Made by a program: the position numbers and the translations under genes. Of a stretch of 64,000 bases of DNA, positions 21,834 to 31,670 are shown one piece after another. Positions within the stretch are counted from its first letter, which is position 1. Each line of letters opens with the position of its first letter. The stretch is from Falciphora oryzae. Taxonomy: Eukaryota > Ascomycota > Sordariomycetes > Magnaporthales > Magnaporthaceae. The notes beneath the pieces were generated by a model, which saw only the letters and a list, made by a program, of their open reading frames with translations, did no database searches and was not told where the DNA came from. The stretch lies in contig JNVV01000002.1 in assembly GCA_000733355.1 (NCBI GenBank), positions 607,626-671,625 of the forward strand, given 5' to 3'.

Positions 21834-23015
21834 TTTTACGTGATCAGCTAGCGCGGTGAGCCTAGTTAGACAGTCGGTTGCTTCAAGTGCCGCGTGCTGC
21901 TGCTGTCGCTAAGATGGCGTGTGAAGATTCCCGAGCGGGCAGCTACAAAAATCCTCCCCGCCATCAATCGAACTGCAGCCTTGATGTCGCTGGGAGTCAG
22001 GGCGGAGGCGGGCGTGGGGGTTTAGTGGGGCCAGCCCACTAGGCTAGCCCCTGCTCCGTTTGTCAAACTACCCGACTTATGTTTCTCTCCCCGACGTGAT
22101 GATAGATTGGGAAGATACAAGGCGGCGCTGCGCAAGCTCTCCAGAGTGTGTGACACTGAACGCCAGACCGCTCAGAGCAGGCAACTGGTGCCTGTCCACA
22201 CTAACATAGCCGCCAGCCAGAATCCTGACCCTGCTGTGAATACTTTGGTCAAGATGCGTGGTATAAGGCCTGGCTAGCGGCCTCTTTTGCACGTTGGGGT
22301 CTACCTGGGTCTTCACACGTCGTTTGTACCCGAGCGGCTGTTCTGTGTCCCCAGACCCTCGGTGAAGCCCAGTTGAGCTCCTTGGGGTAATAAAAAGAAG
22401 AATTCTCCATCGGGGCCGCTCATGTCATTGGGACCATAATGGAGTGATGTGGTCCAGACCTGTGGGCGCTTAGCGTTGTTAGTAGCAGGACTTGACAGGC
22501 GTGTGTTGGTACTAACTTGGATTTTTGCGTGCATCTTTCAAGCGCCCCTGACCGAGCATATATTTGTGAGTCAGGGAAAAGACTGCGAGGAGATCAGAAT
22601 CGATGTGACTTCAAGCGCCAGGCTCACCGGCGACGAGAAGAGGGCGAAACGACGAAAGGGAGAAATATGAGTATAAAACGATGCCCACCGCTGGAGGCTG
22701 TCTTACAAACTCGGTAGGAAACCTACCCCTCACTCTAAGCATCCCTCTCTTCTGAAAACCAAACACCTTTTTTTTTTTTTTTTTTCTTCTTCTTCATCAT
22801 CATCTTCTTCGTCATCTTCTTCTTCATTTTCTTCTTCTCCATCTTCTTTTTCTTCATCTTCTTCTTCATCTTCGTCTTCTTCATCTTCATCTTCTTCATC
22901 TTCATCACCTCTTTCTTCATCGCCTCCTTCTTCATCGTCTTCTTCATCATCTTCTTCATCATCTTCATCACCTTCTTCATCTTCATCTTCTTCTTGATAT
23001 CAAGCTCGAGCTGAT
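21834..23015. other. Divergent intergenic region with a triplet repeat
   Basis: 1182 nt between PDCD5 and the aaRS-like gene. About 22.0-22.75 kb is unremarkable non-coding DNA; a TATAAA-like sequence lies near 22673. The last ~230 nt before the + strand gene are the TTC/ATC repeat annotated separately. No gene is supported. Confidence 0.5.
22769..22996 (+). repeat. Imperfect TTC/ATC trinucleotide array
   Basis: After a T run at 22769-22785 there are about 210 nt made almost only of TTC, ATC and GTC/CTC triplets on the + strand, ending 19 nt before the first candidate start codon of the aaRS-like gene. The complementary strand reads as Lys/Met-only nonsense. If transcribed from the + strand it would be a pyrimidine-rich 5' leader; an in-frame TGA near 23001 shows it is not an N-terminal extension of the gene. 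Confidence 0.85.
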
Positions 23016-24716
23016 ATGCGACTACACACGACTACCCTCTTGACCCGTCTCTTGGCAACTCTGCCACGTCACAAGAGCTCCTGGAAAAAAGAACACAGCA
23101 TGTCGCCTGACCCCCCGCACCGCCGCGAACAGCTCGCTACCGTCGCGGGGCACCTGATCGAGCTCCTTGAGCCTCTCGCCTCCTTCGGGGGCTCGGCGGC
23201 CCGGGAGTGCGGGCACAGCGGCTCCCCCGACGAGGAAACCCGCAGCATCCTTGCCACCATCCAGGCCCTCACGCCCGTCCTGCACCCCGGCCGGCCGCTC
23301 TTTGCCGCCTTCCATGACGGGCAGGTGCACGACCCGCTAGGCGCCGGCGCCTACGCCTTTGAGAAGGACGCGGTGGGTCCTTTGTTGTTGGCGTTGGCCA
23401 ACGATGAGGTCAACGTCAAGCCCCCGAGCAGCAGCGGCAGCCGGCAACAGCAGCAGCAGCAGCAGGACGAAGAAGCCTTCTCCACCAAGGCCTCCTCCTC
23501 TTCCGCCGGAGCAGCAGCAGCTCCGCCACCGCCGCCGGTGGGCCCCCTCCCGATCGCAACCCGTCCCATCGTCATCCACGCCGGCGCCCAGCCCAACAAC
23601 TCGCCCCACGCAGGCACGCTGACCGTCTTCTGCCTCGCCTTCTCGCTGGCTAGAGCCCTACGTGACCGACTACTGCTGCTGCGGGAACGGGAACGGGAAC
23701 GGGAACGCCACGACGGCCGAGACCGAGACGGGCCGGCGGTGCCGGTGCCGGACGTGTCGGTCGAGATCACCTTTGTGGACACGGCCCCAGTCAAGGGCCA
23801 AGGGTGCGAAGTGGAGGGGGTCACCTATCAACGCTCGTACAGAGACGTCGTCCCCGGCGAGCTCGAGTCCCACCTCGCCGACTACAACGAGGTCTTCGAG
23901 TTCTGTTCCGCGCAGTCGGGCGGGGTCCCGTTCAAGACGAAGTTCCAGGGGGACTTCTTTACACCACACAAAGGATCGGAAGCAGTTTCGGTTTCGCCTC
24001 TGGTAGAATACATCGTGAACCATCGACGCCGACTGGGCCCACAGCTGTCGCCCAAGTATCACGCCATCGCTCTCCGGGCCGCGTGTCCGGTGCCGGGTTG
24101 CGCCCTCGCGGAGAAGCACGGCGTGCTGAACGGGTACGACACGCCGGGCCAAATCACCCTCAACTGCCCCAGCCACGGCCGACACGCCATCTCACTCTCC
24201 CGACCAGAGGATGTCGCGCGCCTCGAGGCAAACGCGCCGACCAGAAACCTGATCCGGTCGATGCTCCACCTCCTCGACGACACCACACACCACGTCCGCG
24301 TCACCGGGGCCGATTACGCCGGAATGTACCAGGAAGCGCTCCTCTACCGCACGCTTGCGGAATGGTCCGCGTCGACGGGTCACGCCCTCGGCCGCACTCC
24401 ACATATCTTTTACACCCCCCAGGTCGTCGACTGGAGCGGCGCCAAGCTCTCCAAGACGCTCTATGTCTGCGAGGGTGGCTATGACGGGCTGGAGCTCCTG
24501 GGAAAGGGGGCGCTTGTGAGCTATGCGCGCCTCAAGGAGCAATATGGGGGCCAAGGACTCGCCCGTCTGTGGGGGGAGATAGACAGCTATGTTGCGGCAA
24601 ACCCTCGCAGGCTCTTCCGGGCCGCCCTCTCTGTCGATTATATAAAGAAGGTTCTCGATGGGGAACGCCATCGTGTTGGCGGCGCCGCCCCGGCCCGCGG
24701 CGCCTCCAAGTCTTAG
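23016..24716 (+). CDS. Class I aminoacyl-tRNA-synthetase-like (HUP-fold) protein of unknown function
   Basis: Single exon, 566 residues from the first ATG (538 from ATG 23101). The first 28 residues (MRLHTTTLLTRLLATLPRH...) could be a mitochondrial presequence. The core shows a HIGH-like motif in HAGAQPNNSPHAGTLT (about 188-203), a zinc-ribbon-like pair (CPVPGC, and CPSHGRH further on), a GADYAGMYQEALLYRTL segment, and a KMSKS-like WSGAKLSKTLYV (about 471-482). This order and the zinc pair recall class I lysyl-tRNA synthetase. Only ~80 residues follow the KLSK motif, too few for an anticodon-binding domain. Poly-Gln and RE-repeat inserts (about 143-150 and 225-235) are low complexity. It may be a tRNA-independent ligase/nucleotidyl transferase or a specialised aaRS paralogue. 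Its stop codon overlaps that of the next gene. Confidence 0.6.
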   Translation: MRLHTTTLLTRLLATLPRHKSSWKKEHSMSPDPPHRREQLATVAGHLIELLEPLASFGGSAARECGHSGSPDEETRSILATIQALTPVLHPGRPLFAAFHDGQVHDPLGAGAYAFEKDAVGPLLLALANDEVNVKPPSSSGSRQQQQQQQDEEAFSTKASSSSAGAAAAPPPPPVGPLPIATRPIVIHAGAQPNNSPHAGTLTVFCLAFSLARALRDRLLLLRERERERERHDGRDRDGPAVPVPDVSVEITFVDTAPVKGQGCEVEGVTYQRSYRDVVPGELESHLADYNEVFEFCSAQSGGVPFKTKFQGDFFTPHKGSEAVSVSPLVEYIVNHRRRLGPQLSPKYHAIALRAACPVPGCALAEKHGVLNGYDTPGQITLNCPSHGRHAISLSRPEDVARLEANAPTRNLIRSMLHLLDDTTHHVRVTGADYAGMYQEALLYRTLAEWSASTGHALGRTPHIFYTPQVVDWSGAKLSKTLYVCEGGYDGLELLGKGALVSYARLKEQYGGQGLARLWGEIDSYVAANPRRLFRAALSVDYIKKVLDGERHRVGGAAPARGASKS

Positions 24717-25450
24717 AAAAGGCGCCTCAGCTTATCCGCTCGACCCCCGGCCTCGTCGCCCCCCCATCGGTCTTCCCACAGTTCCGGCAGCAGGTATCGC
24801 CAACCCATCGGGGCGCCGCCGAGCTGCCATTTGTTTTTCATCTCGTTGAGGGTGACGGGCCGGACGAGCTCGTACAGCTCCACGATGGGGTATCCGTATT
24901 TGGACTTCTTGAGACCGGCGTTGAAGTCGGCGTTGCCGATGCCGACGGGGTCCTCTGGCACGGTGCCGGGGGTTCGGCGAACGTCCGGGGGAATCGTGGC
25001 GATGTGGCTGGAGGTCCGGACAGTGTATTCGGTTAGCCGTAGCCATGATGCGGGGGTGGTGGGCCCTGTTGACCCCGCTGCTCCCTGGAGAGAGGAGGAG
25101 AGAGCAGAGGGAGGAGGGAGAGTGGAGTAGGGTAGAATTTACGTTATTGCTGCTCGACCCTTGCCGCCGGGCCCCTTGGTCTCGTACATCCACAAACGCT
25201 CGACGCCATCTGCCAGCCGGTACTTGCGGTACTCGTGGTTCTTATTTTGGCTGGCGATATGGGCTAGGTGCTCGGGCAGGATGGCCAGGAGGACGTCGGT
25301 CTTGACGCGGTGCGAGTCGGACGAGGCGGCGGCGGCGTCCGCTGTGGTGGTGTGCTTGCGGGTAGCGGCGGTCGACTTGAACAAGGTCTGGTGGAGGGTG
25401 GCCTGGTGCTTGGGCGACGGAGCCGGGCCGGAGGGAGGTTTTGGCGCCAT
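24713..25450 (-). CDS. PUA/ASCH-like domain protein of unknown function
   Basis: Exons 25450..25143 and 25007..24713; 200 residues. The acceptor at 25008 is chosen because it restores the frame (IT|HIATIPPD) and has a CTAAC branch site about 20 nt upstream. After a basic Ala/Ser/Thr-rich N-terminus, a compact alpha/beta unit starts VLLAILPEHLAHIASQ, continues EYRKYRLADGVERLWMYET, RAAITHIATI, and ends with KYGYPIVELYELVRPVTL and MGWRYLLPELW. This strand-rich plan (E-x-R near the start, a small hydrophobic strand, then a G-x-x-x-I strand) fits the PUA-like/ASCH superfamily, which often binds RNA or nucleotides. The assignment is from pattern only. It is tail-to-tail with the aaRS-like gene, with a 4-nt CDS overlap, so their transcripts must be antisense at the 3' ends. 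Confidence 0.55.
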
Positions 25451-26482
25451 TTTGGATCTGGTCTGGTAGTGGGTTACATGTATCAAAACCAAAAGATGTG
25501 AAAGGGACGCGTCGGACGAGCGCGACACGTCTGTGCCGGTGCTGTCTGCCTTGGTTTTTGTTGTGGGGCGCCGATTTCCTTTTTGCACGCCCAGTGGTCA
25601 GCCGGTCGATTGTACCGTTGTCAACTTGAAAAGCACTTTACATATACACATAAAACTCGATCAAACTGTTATGCTCGATCTCAGAAACGGCGACCCCAAC
25701 AGGGCTCGATTGAAGTGGTTGCTCCGGCAGTCAAGCTTCCAAGGTCTGAAGTGGAGGCCATTGGAGGTTGCTGGGGGATTTTCGCGGCACTGTCAGGGCA
25801 ACAGGGGTTGGACAGGGGCAGCAACGTCGGCCCCAAAACCCCTCATCATGATTCCCACGCCCATTTCGGTACCTCCGACATGGAAGCAAGGTCGAATTTG
25901 GGTTGGGTGTCTCTTCCAGCTCATGAATGATTTTGGGGTTTGACGAGACTCGTGCACACAAAACAACTTGTCCAATCGCAGCCTCCCTCACACGCGAGAG
26001 CTGAATGAAAGCTCGAAGCCCACGTGGTGCATAAGCTGGTGCGGCTTCAACCTCGTCACCCAATCTGGGCCGCGTGCATCCCATGCTTTCGGTCCGACGG
26101 CTTATTGAAACATGGCAATGGCTGTATCAGCCGCTTTCCCTATAATCATTACCCCTTTCGGGATGCCCAGTGTTTTGTGTATTTAGCTGAGTTGGAAACC
26201 TGAAGCCTCTTTCATGGTATTGCAAGCTTGCCAAAGCAGTGGTTGTGAAAATTTGAGCTGCTGGGGTATCTAACTAAAGCGGGGGTTGTTCTTGTTCTGT
26301 TTCTTTTTTTTTATGACATTGTGGCAGGTGGGAGCTGCCCACTCTTTTGCTTTGGACGTGGTGCCGCAGCCTCGACTTGGGCTCTGGAGGCTCTGGAAGA
26401 GGATCAAAAGAATGTGTATAACCAATGAAGCACATCGCCAAGCTGTGACAAGCCCGGTGCACAGGCCTTTAGACCTGGCCAT
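25451..26482. other. Intergenic region before the accessory island
   Basis: About 1.0 kb between two minus-strand genes. The side near 25451 should hold the promoter of the PUA-like gene. GC content falls compared with the block to the left. No gene, tRNA or repeat is visible. Confidence 0.45.
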
Positions 26483-27770
26483 CTAGCAATGGAGCGTAAG
26501 GGGTTTTCCCAGGTCCGGCAGCGCCCACTTGACCATCCACTCGCACCGGAGCAGCTCCGCCGCCGTCGGACGCTCTTCGGGCCTGTACGACAGCATACGC
26601 CGCAGCATGGCCTTGAAGGCTGATATTTCCTCGTCGCCGAAGACCTCTAGGCCCTTCCTCTGCCGCCTCTCCTGGGTGGATTCCACGAATTTGTCGTCGA
26701 GCGTGCCCATTGGGCCCTATCTCACCGTCTTCGGTGAAGTACTCTGACCGCGCCTCCCACTTGTCCCACCACTCCGGCGGCAGCTTCCCCAGGGTCAAGA
26801 CCCACTGCCACGTCAACAGGTCGTTGGTAGGGTTCCAGGCGTCCTGGAACAGGCGCATGCCGCCAAAGATCTCCCATATGTTGCCTGCGAGAGCCCATAC
26901 ATCGGAGCTGAAGGAGAGGCATCGGCCCTCCTCGTGGAGAGCCTCAGGTGCGGTGAAGCCGAGAGGAGGTCGTGTCTTGTGCATGCTGTCTGGGGTCATG
27001 TGGTATGATGAGCCGAAGTCTGCGACCATGACCTTGGTCTCGGACACGGAACAGTCTTTTGGCAGCTTTCCGAGCCAGACCGCGAAGCTGATGTGAGACG
27101 GGACGCCGGGGCCCAGCGGCTGTTTGTCGCGCCTCACGGCGGGCTCCGTAGGAATCAGTGGGTGTTTGGCGTAGAGCTCGTCCACCGTGGGCTGGTCCAA
27201 CTCGTTGGTTGCCGGGCACAGCAGGAGATTCCCGAGGTGCAGATCTCCGTGGACGACTCCTCTAGAGTGAACGTAGTCGAGGGCTAAGATAAGCTGGGCA
27301 GCTAGAGAACGAGATGTGTCGATCGGGAACGGCGCCTCGTCGAGCGCCTCCTGGATGTCGCACAAGGCCGGATGGGAGGCGATGCACAGGTGGCGTCCGT
27401 TGGGGCCCTCGATCGCAAATTGGCCGAGCACCTTGGGGATCATGGCCCGGCCTGGCCCGTCGCCCTTCTGTGGTGGGCGGTTCAGAAAGTCGAGCAAATC
27501 GCGCTCGTCAGAGGGCGAGTCGGCAGTACACACTTTGGGGGCAGCGTATGCCTGTGCTTCCTCGTCGCGACAGAGCCAAGTGGTTGAGAAACGCCCATAG
27601 CCTAGCTTGTGGACGATTCGGTACCTCGACCCCAGGACATCTCCGATGAGGACCGGGTGGTAGCCCCCAGGAGAATATAGGTAGAGTCGTTCAGCGTAGG
27701 AGATGAAGTGGTACTCGGGCATGGGTGCCGTTTTAGATTCGTCCATAGCACCCTCTTTCGACACGCCCAT
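26483..27770 (-). pseudogene. SRPK-like protein kinase, frameshifted before the C-terminal lobe end
   Basis: From ATG 27770 the frame encodes an SRPK-type kinase: ISYAERLYLYSPGGYHPV, glycine loop LGYGRFSTTW, the ATP lysine in APKVCTA, catalytic loop VVHGDLHLGNLL (Asp kept; the usual Arg/Lys are replaced, as in many fungal-specific SRPK-like proteins), VADFGSSYHM, an APE-like FTAPEALHEE, and WALAGNIWEIFGG. After YFTEDGEIGP the frame is lost within 26711-26717. The family sequence (GTLDDKFVESTQER, FKAMLRRMLSYRPEERPTA, CEWMVKWALP) continues from 26710 in another frame to the stop at 26483. One extra base in GGGCCCAATGG explains it. No intron with GT-AG ends can bridge the point. It is either a young pseudogene, an assembly indel, or less likely programmed frameshifting. 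Confidence 0.75.
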
Positions 27771-28849
27771 CGAATATGCTCTCGGGAGACCAGAGAGGCT
27801 CAAGCGTTGGGAGGCAACAGTTGGTGACGGAGAAGTGAGGGCCGAAAGAGGATGAATGGACAACGGAAAAAAGAACGGACTGCACTCGAAAAAGCCATTT
27901 GGGAGAATTTCGAGGGCCTCCGGGAAGGCATGTGTGCTATATGATTACATTTGCCTTTCGGCTATGGGGGTGAATAGACGGTTTTGGACTTGTGAGGCAT
28001 CGCTAACATCTGGGTGAGGATCGCTCAATCATGGACGGGAGCTTGATGTCTACCATGACCTCAAGAGTGTCGCGCCCAAATGCGTCTCTTTTCCGATGGA
28101 TGATTGGCGCCTAGTGCCAACCTAAAAAATGGGACCTGTTGGGGCCAGGCACAGGTTGTTACGTTTGATTGGCTACATGCACTGCCGCCAAACACGAGGC
28201 TGATGTTTGGCGGGTGTTATTGACCCAAACTAGTACCCCCTATTCACAAGGCTCTCGTCGACTCAACAATGCGCCGAGTGTATCAGTCAAGAAGTGCATC
28301 TTGTCCAATATGTTTAATTGGCCCAGCAACTTCCAGGTGATATATAAACCCACACGCCCGCACTTGAGCTGATGCTCTCCCCTTCGTCTAATAATACTCT
28401 CGCGAGCGCCACTGACCCCGGCCACAACAGCTGGACCTTTCCGCCCAACAGTTGTCAGCCTCGCCTCCGATCAAGATGATGCCGGCCTCTTTGCGTCAAC
28501 CGTGGTGGTCCTGTTGATATCGCGCTTGGTATTGTGCTTGAATACACGGTTGATATCGTGCGTTGGGGGCACTTGTTGGGAGTGCGCTGGCGCCACGCCA
28601 AGTTCAGATGTATAAAACGAACTTCTTAGAAGAAGACCATAGGTATCTTGCCGGTTTTTTTTCTATATAAACCCAGAATCCAACCCGAGTTTTAGGGCTA
28701 TTTCTTCAAACGTGCCCCCAAGACACAAGCATTCAGCTCATCCATCTAAGAGCAAGCCCCTGTCCACCTACTGGCACCATGTGCAGCAGGCTTCGAGGAT
28801 ATAGACTATAGACTAACAATCGGCCCTTGCTGTTTTGTATGTCAGATCG
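27771..28849. other. Intergenic region with two TATA-like boxes
   Basis: About 1.1 kb. It holds the kinase promoter on its left side. Two similar TATA-like stretches followed by ACCC occur near 28340 and at 28664-28671, suggesting one or two short + strand transcription units. No complete protein gene could be built before the exon at 28850. Confidence 0.4.
28664..28671 (+). promoter_or_regulatory. TATA box candidate
   Basis: TATATAAA at 28664-28671, followed by a CAAGCATTCAGCTC-type leader about 60 nt downstream, as in strongly expressed fungal genes. It lies about 185 nt upstream of the orphan open segment starting near 28850. Support is positional only. Confidence 0.4.
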
Positions 28850-29136
28850 GGGATCTCCACAGCTCATCCCATAGCAAACGAGTTATCGACCCCGATGGAC
28901 TCCACCTCACCGTCTCCTTCAAAGACGAGAATGGCTTGCTCGCGGACACGCGCGTGGGCTCCCACGGATACATCAAGGACAAGGCCGATACCATGATCTG
29001 GAAGGCCTCTCACACAGGCCCCAAGCCCGACAGTACAAAGAGGGGGCGGTCAGAATCGGGGAAGCCTGGCAAAACAGTGAGGCCGGGCGAGACGGAACTG
29101 CACGAGCTACCAGAGATTGGGTATGGGCACATGTAA
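28850..29136 (+). CDS. Hypothetical protein, orphan 3' exon
   Basis: An open segment of 95 codons that ends at TAA 29134-29136. It reads IGDLHSSSHSKRVIDP, then DGLHLTVSFKDENGLLAD, SHGYIKDKADTMIWKASH and a Lys/Gly/Pro-rich end with IGYGHM. It has a good acceptor just upstream (TATGTCAG with a GACTAAC branch site about 40 nt before), so it looks like a last exon. The only nearby ATG, at 28779, lacks a usable GT donor and runs into TAG, so I could not build a start. I do not recognise the sequence. It may be a small lineage-specific gene whose first exon is degenerate or missed. Confidence 0.3.
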
Positions 29137-29859
29137 AAGCTGATCGGGGCGGCTCAGGGGCACCCTACATTATACTGTATCTTCAACTGGGCCCTAGGGA
29201 TTCCTTTTGTCTCTTTTTTCCTTCAGTCACATTTCTCGTCCTAGTTCCCAACATTCTTCTTAGCACCAACCGACCTTTGGCTGTATTACCAATAAAGAGT
29301 CTCGCTATACGAAGGCAGATAGGGTCTGGTATTTTAACGTCCAGCCCCCATTCTCTCAGCAGTTCATTGATGCAACATGCCTGTTTGCCCAATTTCCCAG
29401 CTACTATCGCACTCCCATACACACTATGGATTTGGTGCGTGGCAGTCCGAGTTTTTATTTAGCGAACGCCAGTACCTGAATACATATTGCTCAGACCTGT
29501 GTCCATCACGAAAACGACCGCGTAGCTTCGATTCGCGTGAAAAACCAACGCAAAGCAGGCCGGATGCGAAGGTCCGTAGTTACCGATCGTCCACGAGGCA
29601 TTCTTGCCAGCGGCCAGCGTCTTCATCCAGGTGTTCTTCAAAAGGCTTCTCAGATGGTCACTGGAATTGGCCGCCCTGGCATCTCCCATCGATTCTTGCA
29701 GCTAGGATACCTATGTAGGTAACACGTACTAGATGTGCTTTGGAAATGGCCGAGATGAGAAGCTTAGCTCCGAAACAAAGCAGTGAGGACTACTCCACGG
29801 ACCGCCCGCTCGCGATGCCCTGCTGCGTCTGGCTTTATGTTTGGATTCTTCGTGAGATT
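29137..29859. other. Gene-free stretch in the island
   Basis: About 720 nt of lower-GC sequence between the orphan exon and the first relic. I see no gene or repeat. Confidence 0.4.
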
Positions 29860-30650
29860 TCACACATGAATCTCGAATAGCTCCGACGCACGGTACACCG
29901 TGATGATCCAGTGAAGGCTGGCCAAACGGCCGGCCTTCTTGCGCTGCATGACAGCGCGGGCGGCATTTCGAATGTCAATGTGTTTTGATGTGTCGCCCTG
30001 TTTGACACGCTCCTCCTTCGTTCGATACGTAAGGTTCATCAGCCGCTGAATAAAAAAAATGTTGGATCCAACGCGTTCTCGAATGTTGCGACGGTATCGA
30101 CATATTTGAGGCGCTGGGAGCTCTCCGGCTTGCGTCGTTGAGGGAAGGAGTCTAGCCTCGCCTCGATTAGGCGATCTGGCTGCCCTCTTGGAACATTGAT
30201 TCTTGCCACCTCCCGCCTGACGCGTTGTTGCCTGGGTCGCCGATGGGGTTATGGTCAGGGTCGGCGCCGCCTTGGGCTTCGCCCTCTTTGGCCGCTGCCT
30301 CTTCCTGATGCACTCTTTCTTAGCTTGTCTCAAGCGTTTTGCTCGAAGCTTGGTCAGCCTGGCATCATTACCTGCGGATTTAGCTTTCTGCTCTGAGATC
30401 CGCGATGCAGTCCTCAATATCCGCTAGCTCTTGTTGCGCTTGCATCCAGGCGACATCCGCCTTAGCGTGGGTAGCGTTGGCCACCTTCCACTTCTTTTTT
30501 TAGGTCCTGGACTTCATTCTGGCTCAAGATGGGCGGCTGGTGTCGCTCTTCGAGCTCCCGAATCCTCTGGCGCGACGTCCCTGTGCTTGTTGCTATCGTT
30601 GAACGAACGCGTATCAGAGGGGGGACTATCGCCATGGCTACTGCGGCCAA
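29860..30650 (-). pseudogene. Degenerate C-terminal remnant of a mobile-element-like protein
   Basis: Reading the minus strand from 30650, coding-like text appears in turn in three frames: RIRELEERHQPPILSQNEV, then WKVANATHAKADVAWMQAQQ followed by ELADIEDCIADLRAES, then an acidic stretch and a basic open frame down to the stop at 29860. Stops and frame changes separate the pieces, so this is not a working gene. The Gln/Glu-rich helical tail recalls the C-terminal ends of fungal DNA-transposon proteins, but no catalytic domain is visible in the window. Call rests on pattern only. Confidence 0.3.
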
Positions 30651-31232
30651 GAGCCGCGACTTTCATCGCGTTCCTTTTTAAAAATAAGAGGATTTAGTGA
30701 AAAGAAAAGATCTCGGTATACATATCTCAGGCGCTAGGAAACTTGCATAGGCTCGTTCACGGCAAAAAAAGATGGCACCCCCTATCGCTTATGTTTCCTT
30801 TCCTATTTCCTTTCCGTGCTACTATGGACGCGGTCGCTTTCTTAGCGGGGGCCTACGGGAGGTGCCAGGTTTTTAACGCGGACGAGACACCTGCTGCAAG
30901 TTGAGCACGTCTTCCGGCACGCGACAGTCTGTGATAACATCGGGATCATGCGGCGAGAAATCGAGGCTATACTGACACCAGTTCTACATTTGACAGCCAT
31001 AGCAACGACAAAGGCATGTGCTAGGGTCATGCATCCTGGCATGACAAAGACAGGATACAGCCTCGCGACCCTAATGGAAGTTGCTCGACACAGGGATGCC
31101 CAGTTACTTGGTTAGCTCTTCGGGTGTTGCAGCGGTTGCCGAAATGAGCGGGATTTTCTAGACACGCTGAGAGAACCTGATTGCATTGCCGCCGCGGCCG
31201 CTCTCGCGATGCAGCCGGGACGCTGCAAGGTT
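30651..31232. other. Relic region, including a Cys-rich decayed segment
   Basis: Mostly non-coding. On the minus strand about 30842-31100 one frame, interrupted by stops, reads a cysteine-rich segment (CLCHARMHDPSTCLCRCYGC followed by a Trp-Cys-Gln) and FSPHDPDVITDCR. It lies directly downstream of the recombinase-like relic and may be its decayed C-terminal part. Confidence 0.3.
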
Positions 31233-31670
31233 TCACTCGAGCCGAAGCCATCGGTGGGTGTCCATGGTGCCACAATCCCCAATTGTCAGGACGATGTGTG
31301 GTAGGACAACTGGGCGAGTGGCATTCAATTCGCAAGCTTGGGCAACCGCGAAGTTCTGCCATAAAAGGCCACTTTCCATATCGTCTAGGTGGAGCGCCTC
31401 GGTACAGGTGGGAGATAGATGGGTTGGGTCGAACATCGCGATGACGTGGAGGGTGATCCTCCGTTCCTTGCACAATGCAGCCATCTCGTCCTGTCCACCG
31501 CTCGTGCGGAATAGGTGGTCCACTGAGGCAACGATGATCACCGCACTGTCACCTGGGCTAGTGACCAGTTCTTCACGGACCTGCTCTTCGATAGACCTAA
31601 GGCCGCACCTGAAAGAGGGGGCGCCGTCTAGTGCGATGCGTTGGTCAGGAAAATCAGTGACAGGAAATCA
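31233..31670 (-). pseudogene. Serine-recombinase-like relic
   Basis: A minus-strand open segment of about 144 codons without a start. It reads ALDGAPSFRCGLRSIEEQV, then SAVIIVASVDHLFRTSGG followed by QDEMAALCKERRITLHVI, and ends RWLRLE before TGA. The middle resembles the resolvase-fold block of serine recombinases, where a strand VVVxxxDRLxR is followed by a helix and a second strand (here VDHLFR with His in place of Arg). Neither the catalytic Ser region nor a clear DNA-binding domain is intact, and upstream text is broken by stops. Mobile serine recombinases are rare in Pezizomycotina, so this needs a database comparison before being trusted. Confidence 0.35.

Noticed and set aside
22735..22986. 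Minus-strand open frame made of Lys and Met only
   Set aside because: It is the complement of the TTC/ATC triplet array and has no protein-like composition.
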